Shown: piece by piece, positions 34,101-45,599 of the stretch
Numbering within the stretch: position 1 is the stretch's first letter
Layout: every line of letters begins with the position of its first letter
Assembly: GCA_951799425.1 (NCBI GenBank)
Contig: OX637409.1
Span: 10,140,960-10,204,959 of the forward strand
DNA: 64,000 nt
Reading direction: 5' to 3'
Source of the DNA: Ilex aquifolium
Taxonomy: Eukaryota; Streptophyta; Magnoliopsida; Aquifoliales; Aquifoliaceae
Position numbers and translations under genes: made by a program
Notes under the pieces: model-generated
What the model was told of the DNA's origin: nothing
The model's input: only the letters and a program-made list of their open reading frames with translations
The model's database searches: none

Positions 34101-35678
34101 CCGCCAACTATAAAAAACTGCATCAACACTTTATATATGTTGGTGGTTTAGTGAGCATTTATGACACTCTATAATCAACTACATTAATTAAGCTTGAAAA
34201 AGTTGCTATTATTGTAAACATTACCATCATTTAACGTGTAAAATATGCTAAATTATACAATAGCATACAAAAAGTCCACAACTTTAATTTATATTATTAT
34301 ATTTAGGGGCGGCTCAAGAATATATGAGATCTAAATCGATAAGTGTTAATGAAGCTTTTATTTTTATTAATATTCTAAAATTTTAAATCAATTTTATTTG
34401 GATCTAAATAGTTTTATTGGTGTTTTGTGCTTTAAATGAAACAAAATTGAGTTTGAGAGAAATAGAGAATGTGTCGGGTTTGTTTTTGTTTTTGTACAAG
34501 AGAGAGAAAGATTGACATTTATTATATTACTAGTAATTGTCAGTACCTGAAGACACTATTTATCGGAAAAAAACCCACAAACAATTATTCATACACGAAG
34601 AAATTGTATAACACAAAAAATCACCAATTAGAAATATTGAAAAAAAAATAGCAGATAAATATGGGCCAACTATTTTTAAGAAATTGCGAAATTTTTTTCT
34701 CTAAACATGAGTCCTAAACAATATGAACATGAGTACATAATTGTATAATCAAGCCTTCATTTAACTAAATAGAATGAATTCAAGTTTAGCGATAGACTCT
34801 TGACTGAAGGCACATTGTAAAACAAAAATATCTCCTAATAAATTCTATAAATCAAATAGGCAAAACTCTCATAAAAAATGAAAAAATTGATAATGACCAA
34901 GTAAACATATCAAAATTCATTCCTTTGAATTGAATTTTCCCTTGCAACTAAAGTTAAATCAAGTCAAACTCATAATAAAATTGTGTAAATAGTTGTCAGC
35001 CATACAGTCTGAATGACTTCTTCTAAGTATCTCCAAACTCTTTGCATGCATAACACTGTTAACCTAAGTTTGATAAAGGGCAAGTATTATCCATACAAAA
35101 ATGTATTAAATATATAGAACTCATACATAAACTCGAAACAAATAGACATTTATTCAAAAGTATGAGAAAAAGAAATCAATCTCGTTAAAAAATTAGTTTT
35201 AAAAACAAATAATTATCACATGTAATGCCGATCATTTATCATTATAACCACCCATGTCCCAAAACTTATTGCTTGCAAGGATAATAAGATAAAAATAAGA
35301 GTTGTGACTCCTTTAATCCACTTTCTCTTTATCTATTCCTAGAAACCATTTCACTCCAAGCGGTCTTGTAGCCTTTCAAATTAATGGCTTTTCATGATTT
35401 TTTTGAATCATACGATTCAACTAAAATAATCAAACTCAAAAATTAAATACATAAAAGTCTATGTAAAAATATAAAATTAATAAACCCATTGATATTCAAC
35501 TAATAAAATGTAATTCACAAAAAAATGTTATTTTTCAAATGCAAAATGAAAAAAAAGGCCAAGATATAAAAACAATAACAGAAAAAAATGATTCTAATCC
35601 ACATAACCAAATACCTTAGTCTCACATTATTGTTATTTGGGCATGGAAAATCGCACTCTAATGTGATAACAAAATTCA
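31196..35678. other. Intergenic DNA with MITE-like and simple repeats, no gene
   Basis: No gene recognised. 31648-32272 starts AAAGTGTCGTTTAGTAAC and ends AACAAATACACCCTTAACTT, with long T and A runs inside; its left end resembles the reverse of 39800-39835 (ACCAAATGACACCTTAG), so both may belong to one MITE family. It contains a GGTGGTGGG-rich run at 32010-32095. A dispersed word ACCAATAGAAACTGTGCCTT at 33840 recurs near 44109 and 44470. The rest is AT-rich. Confidence 0.45.
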
Positions 35679-35686
35679 GTGCAGCC

Positions 35687-36344
35687 CAGGGGCGGAGCCA
35701 GAAATATATTCTTGGGTGGGCACACTTACCAGCAAAATTTAATTATTTTCTCCAATCAATAAAAGTATTGTGGTATTTGTATTTTTTTTTTTTACATCGT
35801 GTTGCATATTTAAAGATTCATTAAATACAAAAGGGTCAAACACCAATATACGTAGTCTATAGAAACAATACTTAATAAAAAGACGCTAATTACAACCCTT
35901 TACAAAAAAATGAGGCTAATTACAGCCATGTACAAATTAATAATGTTATCGAAAATGTCTTTCTCTATATAAGTAACTAAGTTAATAGTAATTAATTTCA
36001 GGCTAAGTTTGCATCAATTTTAAAAAAATATAGCATTTTCAAACAATTATGAATAGTATAAGATTGAGAGTTATAAAAAAAAAAAAGGCTCAATAACTAG
36101 TCGCAACTTTTTAACATATTTTCACATTTATTTGAGTGAAAAATCTGCCCGATTATTTTTTTGCACAAGATTTAGTTTGTTCAAACTTTTTAGAGTAGGT
36201 CCAATATTTTTGGTTTTTGGTCATGAGGGTAGGCCTAATTCCAATTACCCAATAAAAAATCATAAAAATACAAAGGTACAAATTTTAATTTTTTTTTTCA
36301 GGGTGGTTATGTGTCCCCCAGGTCCCTATGTCCCTCCGCCCTTG
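35687..36344 (+). repeat. hAT-like unit, copy 1
   Basis: Runs from CAGGGGCGGAG to CTCCGCCCTTG. It contains TTTACATCGTGTTGCATATT, TTTCAGGCTAAGTTTGCATC and CATGAGGGTAGGCCTAATTC, all conserved in copies 2 and 3. A short frame (CARLFFCTRFS-like reading, 36132-36356) recurs in all copies only because the DNA is repeated. Confidence 0.8.
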
Positions 36345-37163
36345 GTTACATGTTGATTTTTTTTTTAAAAAAACATCGGGCTTACTCATTTCTGGAAAAA
36401 AATTTACTATTTTTTTTTTGTTATTAACTGGTAGTAAATAATAGATTACAATGATATTTGAAACTTGGGTATTCCTATACTAGAATCAGATACCCGAACC
36501 CAGATTATTGTCATCTAAATGGGACTTAAAATAATTTTAATTGTCAATTTATATCCACTTTCAATCAAATAAAAAACCAATAGTGTGGTTTATTTTTATA
36601 AAATTAAAACAAATTTTTTTATATAAAATCTTTAAAATTGAGAAATTACTAATAATTGACTACCAAAATGAAAAGAAAAATACAAAAAAATTAATATCGA
36701 ACAAATCAATAGACATGTAGTTTTGGATCGCATTAATACTCTTTTGTCTGATTCATTATATAATCTAGAAATGTTAGTTTTTTCATGGTGTAAATTATCA
36801 CTCAACTAAAAACCGAATAATTAGTTAAATCAGAGTTTTCATGGTGCAAAATGCCATAGTAAACATATGGCCATGTTGACTTTATGCCGTTTAAGATGAT
36901 TCAAAAACCTACGTAGTACGTACCCTGTTGGGAGTAAATGTACTTTCTTTATATGTTCATTTTTTCCAACCTTTTCCATGTTGGGGTCACTAGTTATTCT
37001 CATCAGATTTGATTTTACGGCATTCCTTTTGACTTGGCCAAGGTGAGAGTAATGGTTTCAGGATAGCCACACTCTCCAAACACGTTGATTGGCTCAGAGA
37101 TGGAGACAACACAGAATATTCAACATCAATGAAATTTTTTCTTCAATATCGTAGTCAAGTTTA

Positions 37164-37649
37164 ATGCTCCGTTTGATCGGAATGATGAAAAGTAAGAGGG
37201 AAGAAAAATAGGAGGGATATATTTTCTATCCTTTCAGAAAGGAAAATAGGAATGATACACTTTCCTTCCTTTGTGTTTTGTAGGATTGATGGAAAATAAA
37301 AATAATTAATTTTTTTTTTGTGCTTGGTATAATGGAAAAAATATTTTTTAATTGTTAATTTATAAATTTCTATTAAAAAAAGTATAAATACATATTATTG
37401 TATTATATATGAAATTAATGTATACATAATATATGTATATATTAAAGAATGTATAGATAAATAAGATACATTTCAACACAAATAATTAACTTTCCTTCCA
37501 ATTGGAAAGATAGATTTTAGTGAGTTGAAAGGAAAGTTCATCCATCAACTTTTCTATCCTTCCTATTTTACTTCCTTACAAAACATGATGTTTTATCTAT
37601 CCCTCCAACTTTACATCCTTCCATTTTGCCACCGTACCAAACGGAACAT
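37164..37649. mobile_element. MITE with TGCTCCGTTTG termini, copy 1
   Basis: Starts ATGCTCCGTTTGATCGG and ends CCGTACCAAACGGAACAT, good inverted ends. AAGTTTA(A) occurs at 37157-37163 and 37650-37656, a target duplication of 7-8 bp that suggests a hAT-type MITE. Interior is AT-rich, with CTTTCCTTCC/GGAAGGAAAG words that also form inverted pairs. No coding capacity. Confidence 0.7.
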
Positions 37650-37745
37650 AAGTTTAAAATGCAGCAGTCATAAAGTTTGGGTACAATAATTATTGCAATC
37701 TAATACTGGACATGATTTTGTATGTCACTCTTTTTTCATGTCAAA

Positions 37746-38261
37746 CTAATGCTCTATTTGGTATGAAAGATGGAAAATATGAGAGATATATTTTCTATCC
37801 TCTAAGGAAGGAAAGTAGGATATATACACTTTCTTTCATTTGTGTTTGATAGGATGAATGAAAAATAAAAATAATTAATTTTTTGTTTTTGTGTTTGGAA
37901 AAATGATATTTTTTTTAATTTTATATGTTTTTATTTTTAAATTTTTTAAAAAAAAATATAAATACATATTTTATCATTGAATTTATATATGAAATTAATG
38001 TATACATAATATATGTATAAATTAAAGAATATATAGACAAATAAGATACATTTCAACACAGATAATTAACTTTTCATTTACTTTCCTTTCGATTTTGGAA
38101 AGATTGATTTTGGTGAGTTGTAAGGAAAGTTAATGCATCAACTTTTCTATCATTCCTATTTTCTTTCCTTACAAAACATAATATTTTATCTATTTTTCCA
38201 ACTTTTCATCCTTCCAACTTTTCATCTTTCTATTTTTTCATCGTACTAAATGAAGCATAAG
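37746..38261. mobile_element. MITE with ATGCTCTATTTGG termini, copy 2
   Basis: Colinear with 37164-37649: CTAATGCTCTATTTGGTATG at the left, CGTACTAAATGAAGCATAAG at the right, shared interior ATGAAATTAATGTATACATA. More decayed at the ends; no target duplication was clear. Confidence 0.6.
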
Positions 38262-38285
38262 AGATTTTGTAAGTCAGGCCCCAAG

Positions 38286-38944
38286 CAGGGGCGGAGCCAG
38301 AAATATATTCTTTTGTGGGCACACTTAACCAGTAAAATTTAATTTTTTTCTCCAATCAATAAAAGTGTTGTGGTATATGTTTTTTTTTTTTTACATCGTG
38401 TTGCATATTTAAAGATTCATTAAATACAAAAGGGTCGAACACCAATATACGTAGCCTATACAAACAATACTCAATAAAAAGAGACTAATTACAACCCTTT
38501 ACAAAAAATGAGGCTAATTATAGTCATGTACAAATTAATAATGTTATCGAAAATGACTTTCTCTATATAAGTAATTAAGTTAATAGTAATCAATTTCAGG
38601 CTAAGTTTGCATCAATTTTAAAAAATTATAGCAATTTCAAACAATTATGAATAGTATAAGATTGAGAGTTATCCAAAAAAAAATAGGCTCAATAACTAGT
38701 TTCAACTTTTTAACATATTTTTACATTTCTTTGAGTGGAAAATGTGCTCGATTATTTTTTTGCACAAGATTTAGTTGGTTCAAACTTATTAGAGTGGGTC
38801 CAATATTTTTGGTTTTTGGTCATGAGGGTGGGCCTAATTCCAACTACCCAATAAAAAATCATAAATATACAAAGGTACAAATTTTAATTTTTTTTTTCAG
38901 GGTGGGCATGTGCCCCCCCAGTTCCCTATGTCCCTCCGCCCTTG
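38286..38944 (+). repeat. hAT-like unit, copy 2
   Basis: CAGGGGCGGAG to CTCCGCCCTTG, colinear with 35687-36344. It begins the 1.09-kb segment 38286-39377 that is repeated at 39998-41083. Confidence 0.8.
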
Positions 38945-39377
38945 GTTACATGCCCTTCAGCCACTAGCTAAGAAGGTCCCATCATCAATTCATTGCACGT
39001 TGTATCTAAACTATGGGTATCTTGAAAGATACATACCAAAATGCAACATCACTTCATTATTATTACAAAGGACCAGGTAACAACGAGAATGGTTTTCATT
39101 CACACCAGTAACCATACACTCAATGCAGACAACTTGAAGGTTGTTGAGGTTAAGAATAACTCATTTCTAAAGTTCTTCCAGCCATATTTTTACTAGGATG
39201 GAGAAAGACGCAATACAATTAAAAGTTCTGGGCCGGACTATAACTTATGTTATCTCTGTAATAGTTGATACCGTGTTGAAATTTACAAGTAAAATACTGT
39301 TTAGTTAAACTATTTTTGATCAAGAGTTATGATTCAAAAAGGTCAGTACAACTCTACATGGCCTGATTCTGAAACAA
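38945..39377. repeat. Tail segment duplicated at 40653-41083
   Basis: Starts GTTACATGCCCTTCA after unit 2 and shares GGTATCTTGAAAGATACATA, TTTTCATTCACACCAGTAAC, AGTTCTGGGCCGGACTAT and ATCAAGAGTTATGATTC with the segment after unit 3. The copies part after GATTCTGAAACAA. Because unit plus tail are repeated together, this is a segmental duplication and not two separate transpositions. Confidence 0.85.
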
Positions 39378-39997
39378 AAATTTTGTAGTTCTGATCCTAA
39401 AAAGGTTATGATCAGTCTGTAATAATATAATTTTAAAATGAATTTTACTAGTTCAAATAGTGACCTTAATTTTTTTTATTCAATAAAATACAAAAATAAA
39501 TTGCGAACTATATCTATATAATAAAATACAACATAAGTTATTTTTATTACTCAAATAATAAAAGTTATTTTTTGTTGCTAAAGATGATCAAAGTTGAGAT
39601 CTCATTAAATTCCCCCACAGGTGTGTGCTTGTTTTGTTTTTTGGATGTTTTCAAAAACATTCTTTTTTATGTTTCTATATTTTGTCCTTGTTTTTAAAAT
39701 GGAGCAGTAAAAAAAAACAAAAACATACATTAAACGCCTTTTTATTTTTATTTTTTTTGCCATAAAATGAAAACAAAAACAAACAAAATAAAATTTAAAA
39801 ACTTCTCATTACCAAATGACACCTTAGTTATTAAACCTAAACACCACATTCATCCCTTTCAAATGCACTCTGAGGCCATGGTCACTAATTTTTGCTAATG
39901 GTGAACTTTGTACTAGCAGAAAATGGTGTTCCTCTTGGTCCTTTTGTAGGCACTCCAAGCCTCCAAGGAAGACAAGGTCAGCCCAGTGGTACATAGC

Positions 39998-40652
39998 CTG
40001 TGGCGGAGCCAGAAATGTATTCTTGGATGGGCACACTTAACCAGCAAAATTTAGTTTTTTCCTCCAAATCAATAAAATTATTGTGGTATATGTTTTTTTT
40101 TACATCGTGTTGCATATTTAAAGATTCATTAAATACAAAAGGGTCAAACACCAATATACGTAGTCTATGCAAATAATACTCAGTAAAAAAAGGCTAATTA
40201 CAACCCTTTACAAAAAATGAGGCTAATTACAGCCATGTACAAATTAATAATGTTATCGAAAATGTTTTTCTCTATATAAGTAATTAAGTTAATAGTAATC
40301 AATTTCAGGCTAAGTTTGCATCAATTTTAAAAAATTATAGCAATTTCAAACAACTATGAATATAAGATTGAGAGTTATCCGAAAAAAAAAAATAGGCTCA
40401 ATCACTAGTCGCAACTTTTTAACATATTTTCACATTTCTTTGAGTGAAAAATGCGTCCGATTATTTTTTTTCACAAGATTTAGTCGGTTCAAACTTATTA
40501 GAGTGGGTTCAATATTTTTGGTTTTTGGTCATGAGGGTGGGCCTAATTCCAACTACCCAATAAAAATTCATAAATATACAAAGGTACAAATTTTAATTTT
40601 TTTTTTCAGGTTGGGCATGTGCCCCCCTGGTCCCTATGTCCCTCTGCCCTTG
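39998..40652 (+). repeat. hAT-like unit, copy 3
   Basis: Left end CTGTGGCGGAGCCAG (two changes from CAGGGGCGGAG), right end CTCTGCCCTTG. Interior as in copy 2, and followed by the duplicated tail. Confidence 0.8.
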
Positions 40653-41091
40653 GTTACATGCCCTTCAATCACCAGCTAAGAAGGTCTCATCATCAATTCA
40701 TTGCATGTTGTATCTAAACTATAGGTATCTTGAAAGATACATACCAAAATGCAACATGACTTCATTATTATTACAAAGGACTAGGTAACAACGAGAATGG
40801 TTTTCATTCACACCAGTAACCATACACTCAATGCAGACAACTTGAAAGTTGTTGGGGTTAAGAATAACTCATTTCTAAAGTTCTTTCAGCCATATTTTTA
40901 CTAAGATGGAGAAAGACGCAATATAATTAAAAGTTCTGGGCCGGACTATGACTTATGTTATCTCTGGAATAGTTGATACCATGTTGAAATTTACAAGTAA
41001 ATGTTGTTTAGTTAAATTATTTTGGATCAAGAGTTATGATTCAAAAATGTCAGTATAACTCTACATGGACAGATTCTGAAACAATTAACCA

Positions 41092-41435
41092 GCATCAATT
41101 TTAAAAAATTATAGCTATTTCAAACAATTATGAATACTATAAGATTGAGAGTTATCAAAAAAAAAAAAAAAAAATAGGCTCAATCACTAGTCGTAACTTT
41201 TTAACATATTTTCACATTTCTTTGAGTGAAAAATGTGCCCGATTATTTTTTTGCACAAGATTTAGTTGGTTCAAACTTATTAGAGTGGGTTTAATATTTT
41301 TGATTTTTGGTCATGAGGGTGGGCCTAATTCCAACTACCTAAGAAAAAATCATAAATATACAAAGATAAAAATTTTAATTTTTTTTTTCAGGGTGGGCAT
41401 GTGCCCCCCCTGGTCCCTATGTACCCCCGCCCTTG
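41092..41435 (+). repeat. hAT-like unit, copy 4 (5' truncated)
   Basis: Begins within the unit at GCATCAATTTTAAAAAATTA, directly after the duplicated tail, and ends CCCCCGCCCTTG. Its right flank supplies the second half of the GTGCAGCC target duplication of the whole array. Confidence 0.8.
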
Positions 41436-41633
41436 GTGCAGCCCCACAATAGCTGCAGAAACATTTATAAAATTTATTACTATATTCATTCAACACACCA
41501 CATTAAGAACCTCAAGAAATGACTATCATAGATGATAATAGTCAAAATCATAAGGAGCACATAATGCATTTGACCTATAAAATATGGAAAATTGTAATCA
41601 GGATATAGCTAAAAAAAAAAATGATAAAACACG

Positions 41634-41733
41634 AAGTAAAACTCAGATGAGTGGAGGGGAAATATTCCTCACCAGCATGTATAAAGTAAAACTCAGATGA
41701 GTGGAGGGGCAATATTCCTCACCAGCATGTATA
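41634..41733. repeat. Two-copy tandem repeat, period 50 bp
   Basis: AAACTCAGATGAGTGGAGGG and ATATTCCTCACCAGCATGTA occur twice, 50 bp apart, with one visible difference (GGGGAAAT/GGGGCAAT). Confidence 0.85.
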
Positions 41734-42318
41734 TGAGAGTGAATGCATGATCATTTATAGGAATATGAGAGTCAAAGAGTGAGAGAGAAAGAGAAAGATA
41801 TGTATATGAGATAGCCTGAGAGATATAGATGTGTAGGAGATGGGAGTCTAGAGTTAGACATGAGATGAAACTCTTAGTCTAATTCTTCAGTGAAAAAATA
41901 AATTTAGGGAGTAATTAGAATCATTAGATCAATAATTTTAAAGAGATCTCAACTACGAAATGCTAAAGACAAACAATGCTAACTCCCTTATTATATAGAT
42001 TTTTGATAGGAGAAAGTCAAAAAAAGATCGGTGAAATTAGAATGTTTTGTTATCTTTTTTTGTCCTTCAACAAATGTGATTGTGTAAAGTTAATTGGACT
42101 TTTGGGCCCAAATTTTAAAATTATTTTTGTTGATTTAATTTTTCAGGAACTTTTTTGTTGAACAGAATTATATTGAGTTTTAATTTTTAACGCATATTAC
42201 ATTATCGACCTCTTAAATTTGAGGATTTATTTATATCTGGGCTTAAAGCAGAGGCTGTTTTTCTTCAACTATTGAGCCGGCACTGATCATATCATCCCAT
42301 GTGCAACCTCCTCTTCAT
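41734..42318. other. Intergenic DNA, nothing recognised
   Basis: GA-rich stretch at 41768-41800, otherwise AT-rich. The short frame 41976-42161 has no recognisable similarity. Confidence 0.4.
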
Positions 42319-42583
42319 GGGATTTAGATCCCCTCCATTACCCATTCCCTTCAATTTCTCTCAATGCAGGCCTAGATGAGTGACATGTGTAAGATTTTAA
42401 ATTTCAATGGACAATATTTTTTCTCATTCATTTTATTATTTGTGGAGTGTTAACAATTATTAAAGAATTTTCTCACAAATAAAAAATCTTGTCCATTGAA
42501 ATTCAGAATTTTCCACATGTCCCTCGTCTAGCACTGTATTGAGGGAAATTGAAGAGAAGGGGTAATGGAGGGGATCCGAATCC
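42319..42583. mobile_element. Foldback MITE with long inverted arms
   Basis: Left arm GGGATTTAGATCCCCTCCAT through TTCAATTTCTCTCAATGC to AATTTCAATGGAC (about 42319-42412); right arm is its imperfect inverse from GTCCATTGAAATTC (about 42491) to GGATCCGAATCC (42583). Arms are about 90-95 bp each. CTCTTCAT flanks both sides (42311-42318, 42584-42591), an 8-bp target duplication (7 bp if one more terminal base is counted to the element). A transcript would fold into a long hairpin, the kind that can yield small RNAs. Confidence 0.85.
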
Positions 42584-42939
42584 CTCTTCATGATACCCCC
42601 AACTACAGAATCATTTTAGGCACACCAAATTGTACTAATCCTATTTAACGCTTGTTTGATATATAATTATACATAATCCTAACTACCAAATATCTTTAGC
42701 CACACCAAAGTGTATTATTCCATATATAACCAATCATACATAATCTCAACTACAAAACCTCTTACATTCACACGAAAGTGTACCAATCCATGCACATGTT
42801 AGGAATACAATTATAGATATTAGAACTAAGAGGTAAATAGATTAATCCTTACCAAATGAAATCATTGATTTATCTTTTCTGCCTCTTTGGGAATTTTATC
42901 GTATCCTTATTTCGAGTTTCTCTTAATTTCTTCGTGTTG

Positions 42940-43330
42940 TGATCGTGCAGCAATTATGGTGAACAATAATGAAACAATCAAACAAAAAAGCAAGAGAAAA
43001 TAACACAGAGATTTACGTGGTTCGGCAATGTGCCTACATCCACGAGAGCGAGCGGCCGTTCTTTTCCATTTTAATCAAAGTAGGGTTACATCTTAAGTAT
43101 TTATATAACCCTAGTACTGACGTATTTACAAAAATACCATTGTACCGTACCGCGGGAGCGTTGCCCCCGCACCCCCAACTAATCAGCGTCCCCCCTGATG
43201 TATCAATCCCCGCAAGGCAGATGTCGTCGCGGGCTCCGCTACGCTACGTTCCACCCGCTCCGGCATCTACCTCCTTGCCATTGTGCACACTGCAAATATT
43301 AGCCACACATACTCTAACACTTCGTGTGTA
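42940..43330. mobile_element. LTR-like remnant (AGATTTACGTGGTTCGGC motif)
   Basis: Contains ACAGAGATTTACGTGGTTCG at 43005, a phrase common in the LTRs of plant Copia and TRIM elements, followed by TTATATAACCCTAG and an unusually GC-rich stretch (43145-43265: CGCGGGAGCG, GTCGCGGGCTCCGC). Borders and target duplication were not found. The open frame 42969-43343 reflects this GC-rich DNA and is not taken as a gene. Confidence 0.4.
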
Positions 43331-45351
43331 TTTTTTTATTTGATATAGATAAATTGTTAAAAAACCGTGATAGTTAATTTATAACAATAACCTATCGGTA
43401 TATATAAAAGAAAATCATACATAATCTTTAGAAGTTTGGAGGATTTGATGTTTTTGAGATGTACACACCATATCTTTTTGGTTAGGTGGGAATTTTTGAT
43501 TCCCTATAATAGATATTCTTTTAAATTTTTTTAATATAGATCACTCATCTTGTACTAATAAAGATACACTTATATATGTTGGGTCTCAATAAAATTCATG
43601 TCAAATAATGTATCATTAGAGGAAATTGAGGACAAGCCTATCGAGAGGGATCTGAATTCGTTAGGTTGGATTGTAAGAAGTCACAAATTTAAAGGACCAT
43701 TTCCTAAACTTTTGTTGATTCCACAAAGATTAACCAAAATAACTTTTGATTTAGCAAAATCAGCCCAAAAATAGAATAAATATAAGAATCCTCCAACCAC
43801 TATACTTAATTGACTTTACTAGCCATCTCCATGAGAGAGAGCATAAAACAGGAGTTGAACTACGCCCTCTGTTCCAAAATAGACTCTTGATAAATGTTTT
43901 AAATAGGGAAAATTAATAGGACTTAATGGATACTTATAGAGAAAAAATAATAGTTATTGATAATTTTTTCTAAAAACAATAGTTTAAAAAATGTTACATG
44001 TTAATTTTATTATTTTTTAATTAATAATTACAAATCATTCAAAACAAAATCAATAGTTAGGGATTAGTTTTGAGAAAATACGTCAACTATACAATATTTT
44101 TATTTGGGACCAATAGAAACTGTGACTTATTTGGTATACTAGTAGCCTACCCCTGCGATACATGGGATTATAATTCGTATTTTTTTTATTTTATCACTTA
44201 AGAAGTTAAATAAATAATTATATAAATTTTTGGGTGATAAAAATTAATTTTTTAAAATAAATTTTAGTAAATAATAATTAATTATTGAGGAGTTAATAGA
44301 TAGCTACCAATAATAAATATCACGTCTGATTAAAAAAAATCTTAAATTTTAAATTCTAAAAAATTAGAATACGTAGAGAGAAGACTTATCAAATCTTCGC
44401 ATTTGATTGGTTTATCTCTATAGACAGATAGAGAAGAACTTGTGTTAAAGTATGTTATGTATCATGAGCGACCAATAGAAGCTATGCCTTGTTTGGGACC
44501 CCCTCCCCCAACAAAAACTATCCTAGTTGTCGACACGTGTACTGTTGACAAAAGCAGTACTAAATTTTGACTAATATTTTTTAAAGTAATGCTGACTCAA
44601 CCCATTGAAATCTCAATGGATAAACCTTAAACGTGTCAATTTTTCCAAAAACCAACCGACAAACAATGTGATAACACGTGGAAACTTTGTAGCGGTCCCC
44701 GGCATATATTAATATTTTTGTCCCCTAAATTTTAAGAAACAGGTCACCTGTCACGTATAATTCCGTAATCTATTTATGTTTATTTGTGATCATTTTTTAA
44801 AAAAAATAATAAAAGATGCGATCCTATCACCACAATTTAAATTCAATTACTCTCTAATATTTTTTCTCAATAATATATTATCAACCATCATCTATCATTA
44901 AAAATTCATTTTTGTCTCTAGTTGATTTTTATTAAATTCATAATGGGTAATTTATCTTAAACTTTTTTTTATGAAATCAATATTAAAAAAGATTCAAATC
45001 TTAGTCCCTTTATATCCTCGTTAGTTCCATTTCAAATTAATATAATAATATTATTATTTGAATAAAATTTGTTAATCGGTACCAATCATTAGATTGATAG
45101 CGTGTCTTAAATAATACTAAGATTAATTATCAATTTAATGATTATAAGTGATTAAATCAATAAATTAGATGAGTAGAAGGCTTATACATAGTTGTTCATA
45201 TAAATTATAGAGTAATATGTAACCAAAATTGAGAAAAAAAAAAATTTTTTTATTGAAGATTAGTGGGAGCTGACACAAATAATGGAAGCGATGAAACGTC
45301 GCCGCTTGAAAGGTTAGTTATACATCGTCAGCGACTTTGGGCACACAGGTG
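43331..45351. other. Intergenic DNA and distal promoter side of the asparagine synthetase gene
   Basis: AT-rich, no gene. Dispersed words ACCAATAGAAACTGTGACTT (44109) and ACCAATAGAAGCTATGCCTT (44470) match 33840. A weak Helitron-like end sits at 44139. CACGTG-type motifs at about 44526 (GACACGTGTAC) and 44672 (AACACGTGG) are possible bZIP/ABA-type sites about 0.7-0.9 kb upstream of the TATA box; such sites are common by chance. Confidence 0.4.
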
Positions 45352-45361
45352 CTATAAATAG
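45352..45361 (+). promoter_or_regulatory. TATA box of the asparagine synthetase gene
   Basis: CTATAAATAG at 45352-45361, 239 bp upstream of the start codon. Transcription would begin near 45385-45395. The leader then has a (TC)n run at about 45475-45492, common in plant 5' UTRs, and an A-run just before the start codon. Confidence 0.75.
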
Positions 45362-45599
45362 GGTGGCGAGGGACGCGGAGTGATATGTAATAAACTCTCT
45401 CTATATCTGCTCTCCTACTACGTGTGCTTCTCTCCCACAACTCTCTGCCATCTTTCTCTGTCCTTCCCACATTCTCTCTCTCTCTCTCTCTCCCCATTTC
45501 TCTCAAACCTTCATTTTCCTTATCTTTATATCTATATCTTCTTCTGATAAAGCAGTCTTTCTTTATCCATTATCCACAAGAAAAAAAAAACCAGTGATC

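Larger units (their letters stand above)
35687..41435. mobile_element. Composite hAT-like element array with an 8-bp target duplication
   Basis: The left end reads CAGGGGCGGAGCCAGAAAT, the right end CCCCCGCCCTTG, matching as terminal inverted repeats of the CAGGGGCGGAG type known from Tip100-like hAT elements. GTGCAGCC occurs directly outside both ends (35679-35686, 41436-41443): an exact 8-bp target duplication, the hAT hallmark. Inside are four copies of one roughly 0.66-kb unit (35687-36344, 38286-38944, 39998-40652, partial 41092-41435), two copies of another MITE (37164-37649, 37746-38261), and a duplicated 430-bp tail after the second and third units. No transposase was found. The unit itself looks like a complete small element, so the array probably grew by recombination between units after insertion. 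Confidence 0.75.

Noticed and set aside
38647-38967. Open frame with CARLFFCTRFS reading, seen also near 36132, 40356 and 41222
   Set aside because: It recurs only because the hAT-like unit is repeated; it has no known domain and no conserved start, and the copies carry shifts.
42969-43343. 124-codon plus-strand frame
   Set aside because: Explained by a GC-rich LTR-like remnant; no domain and no promoter.
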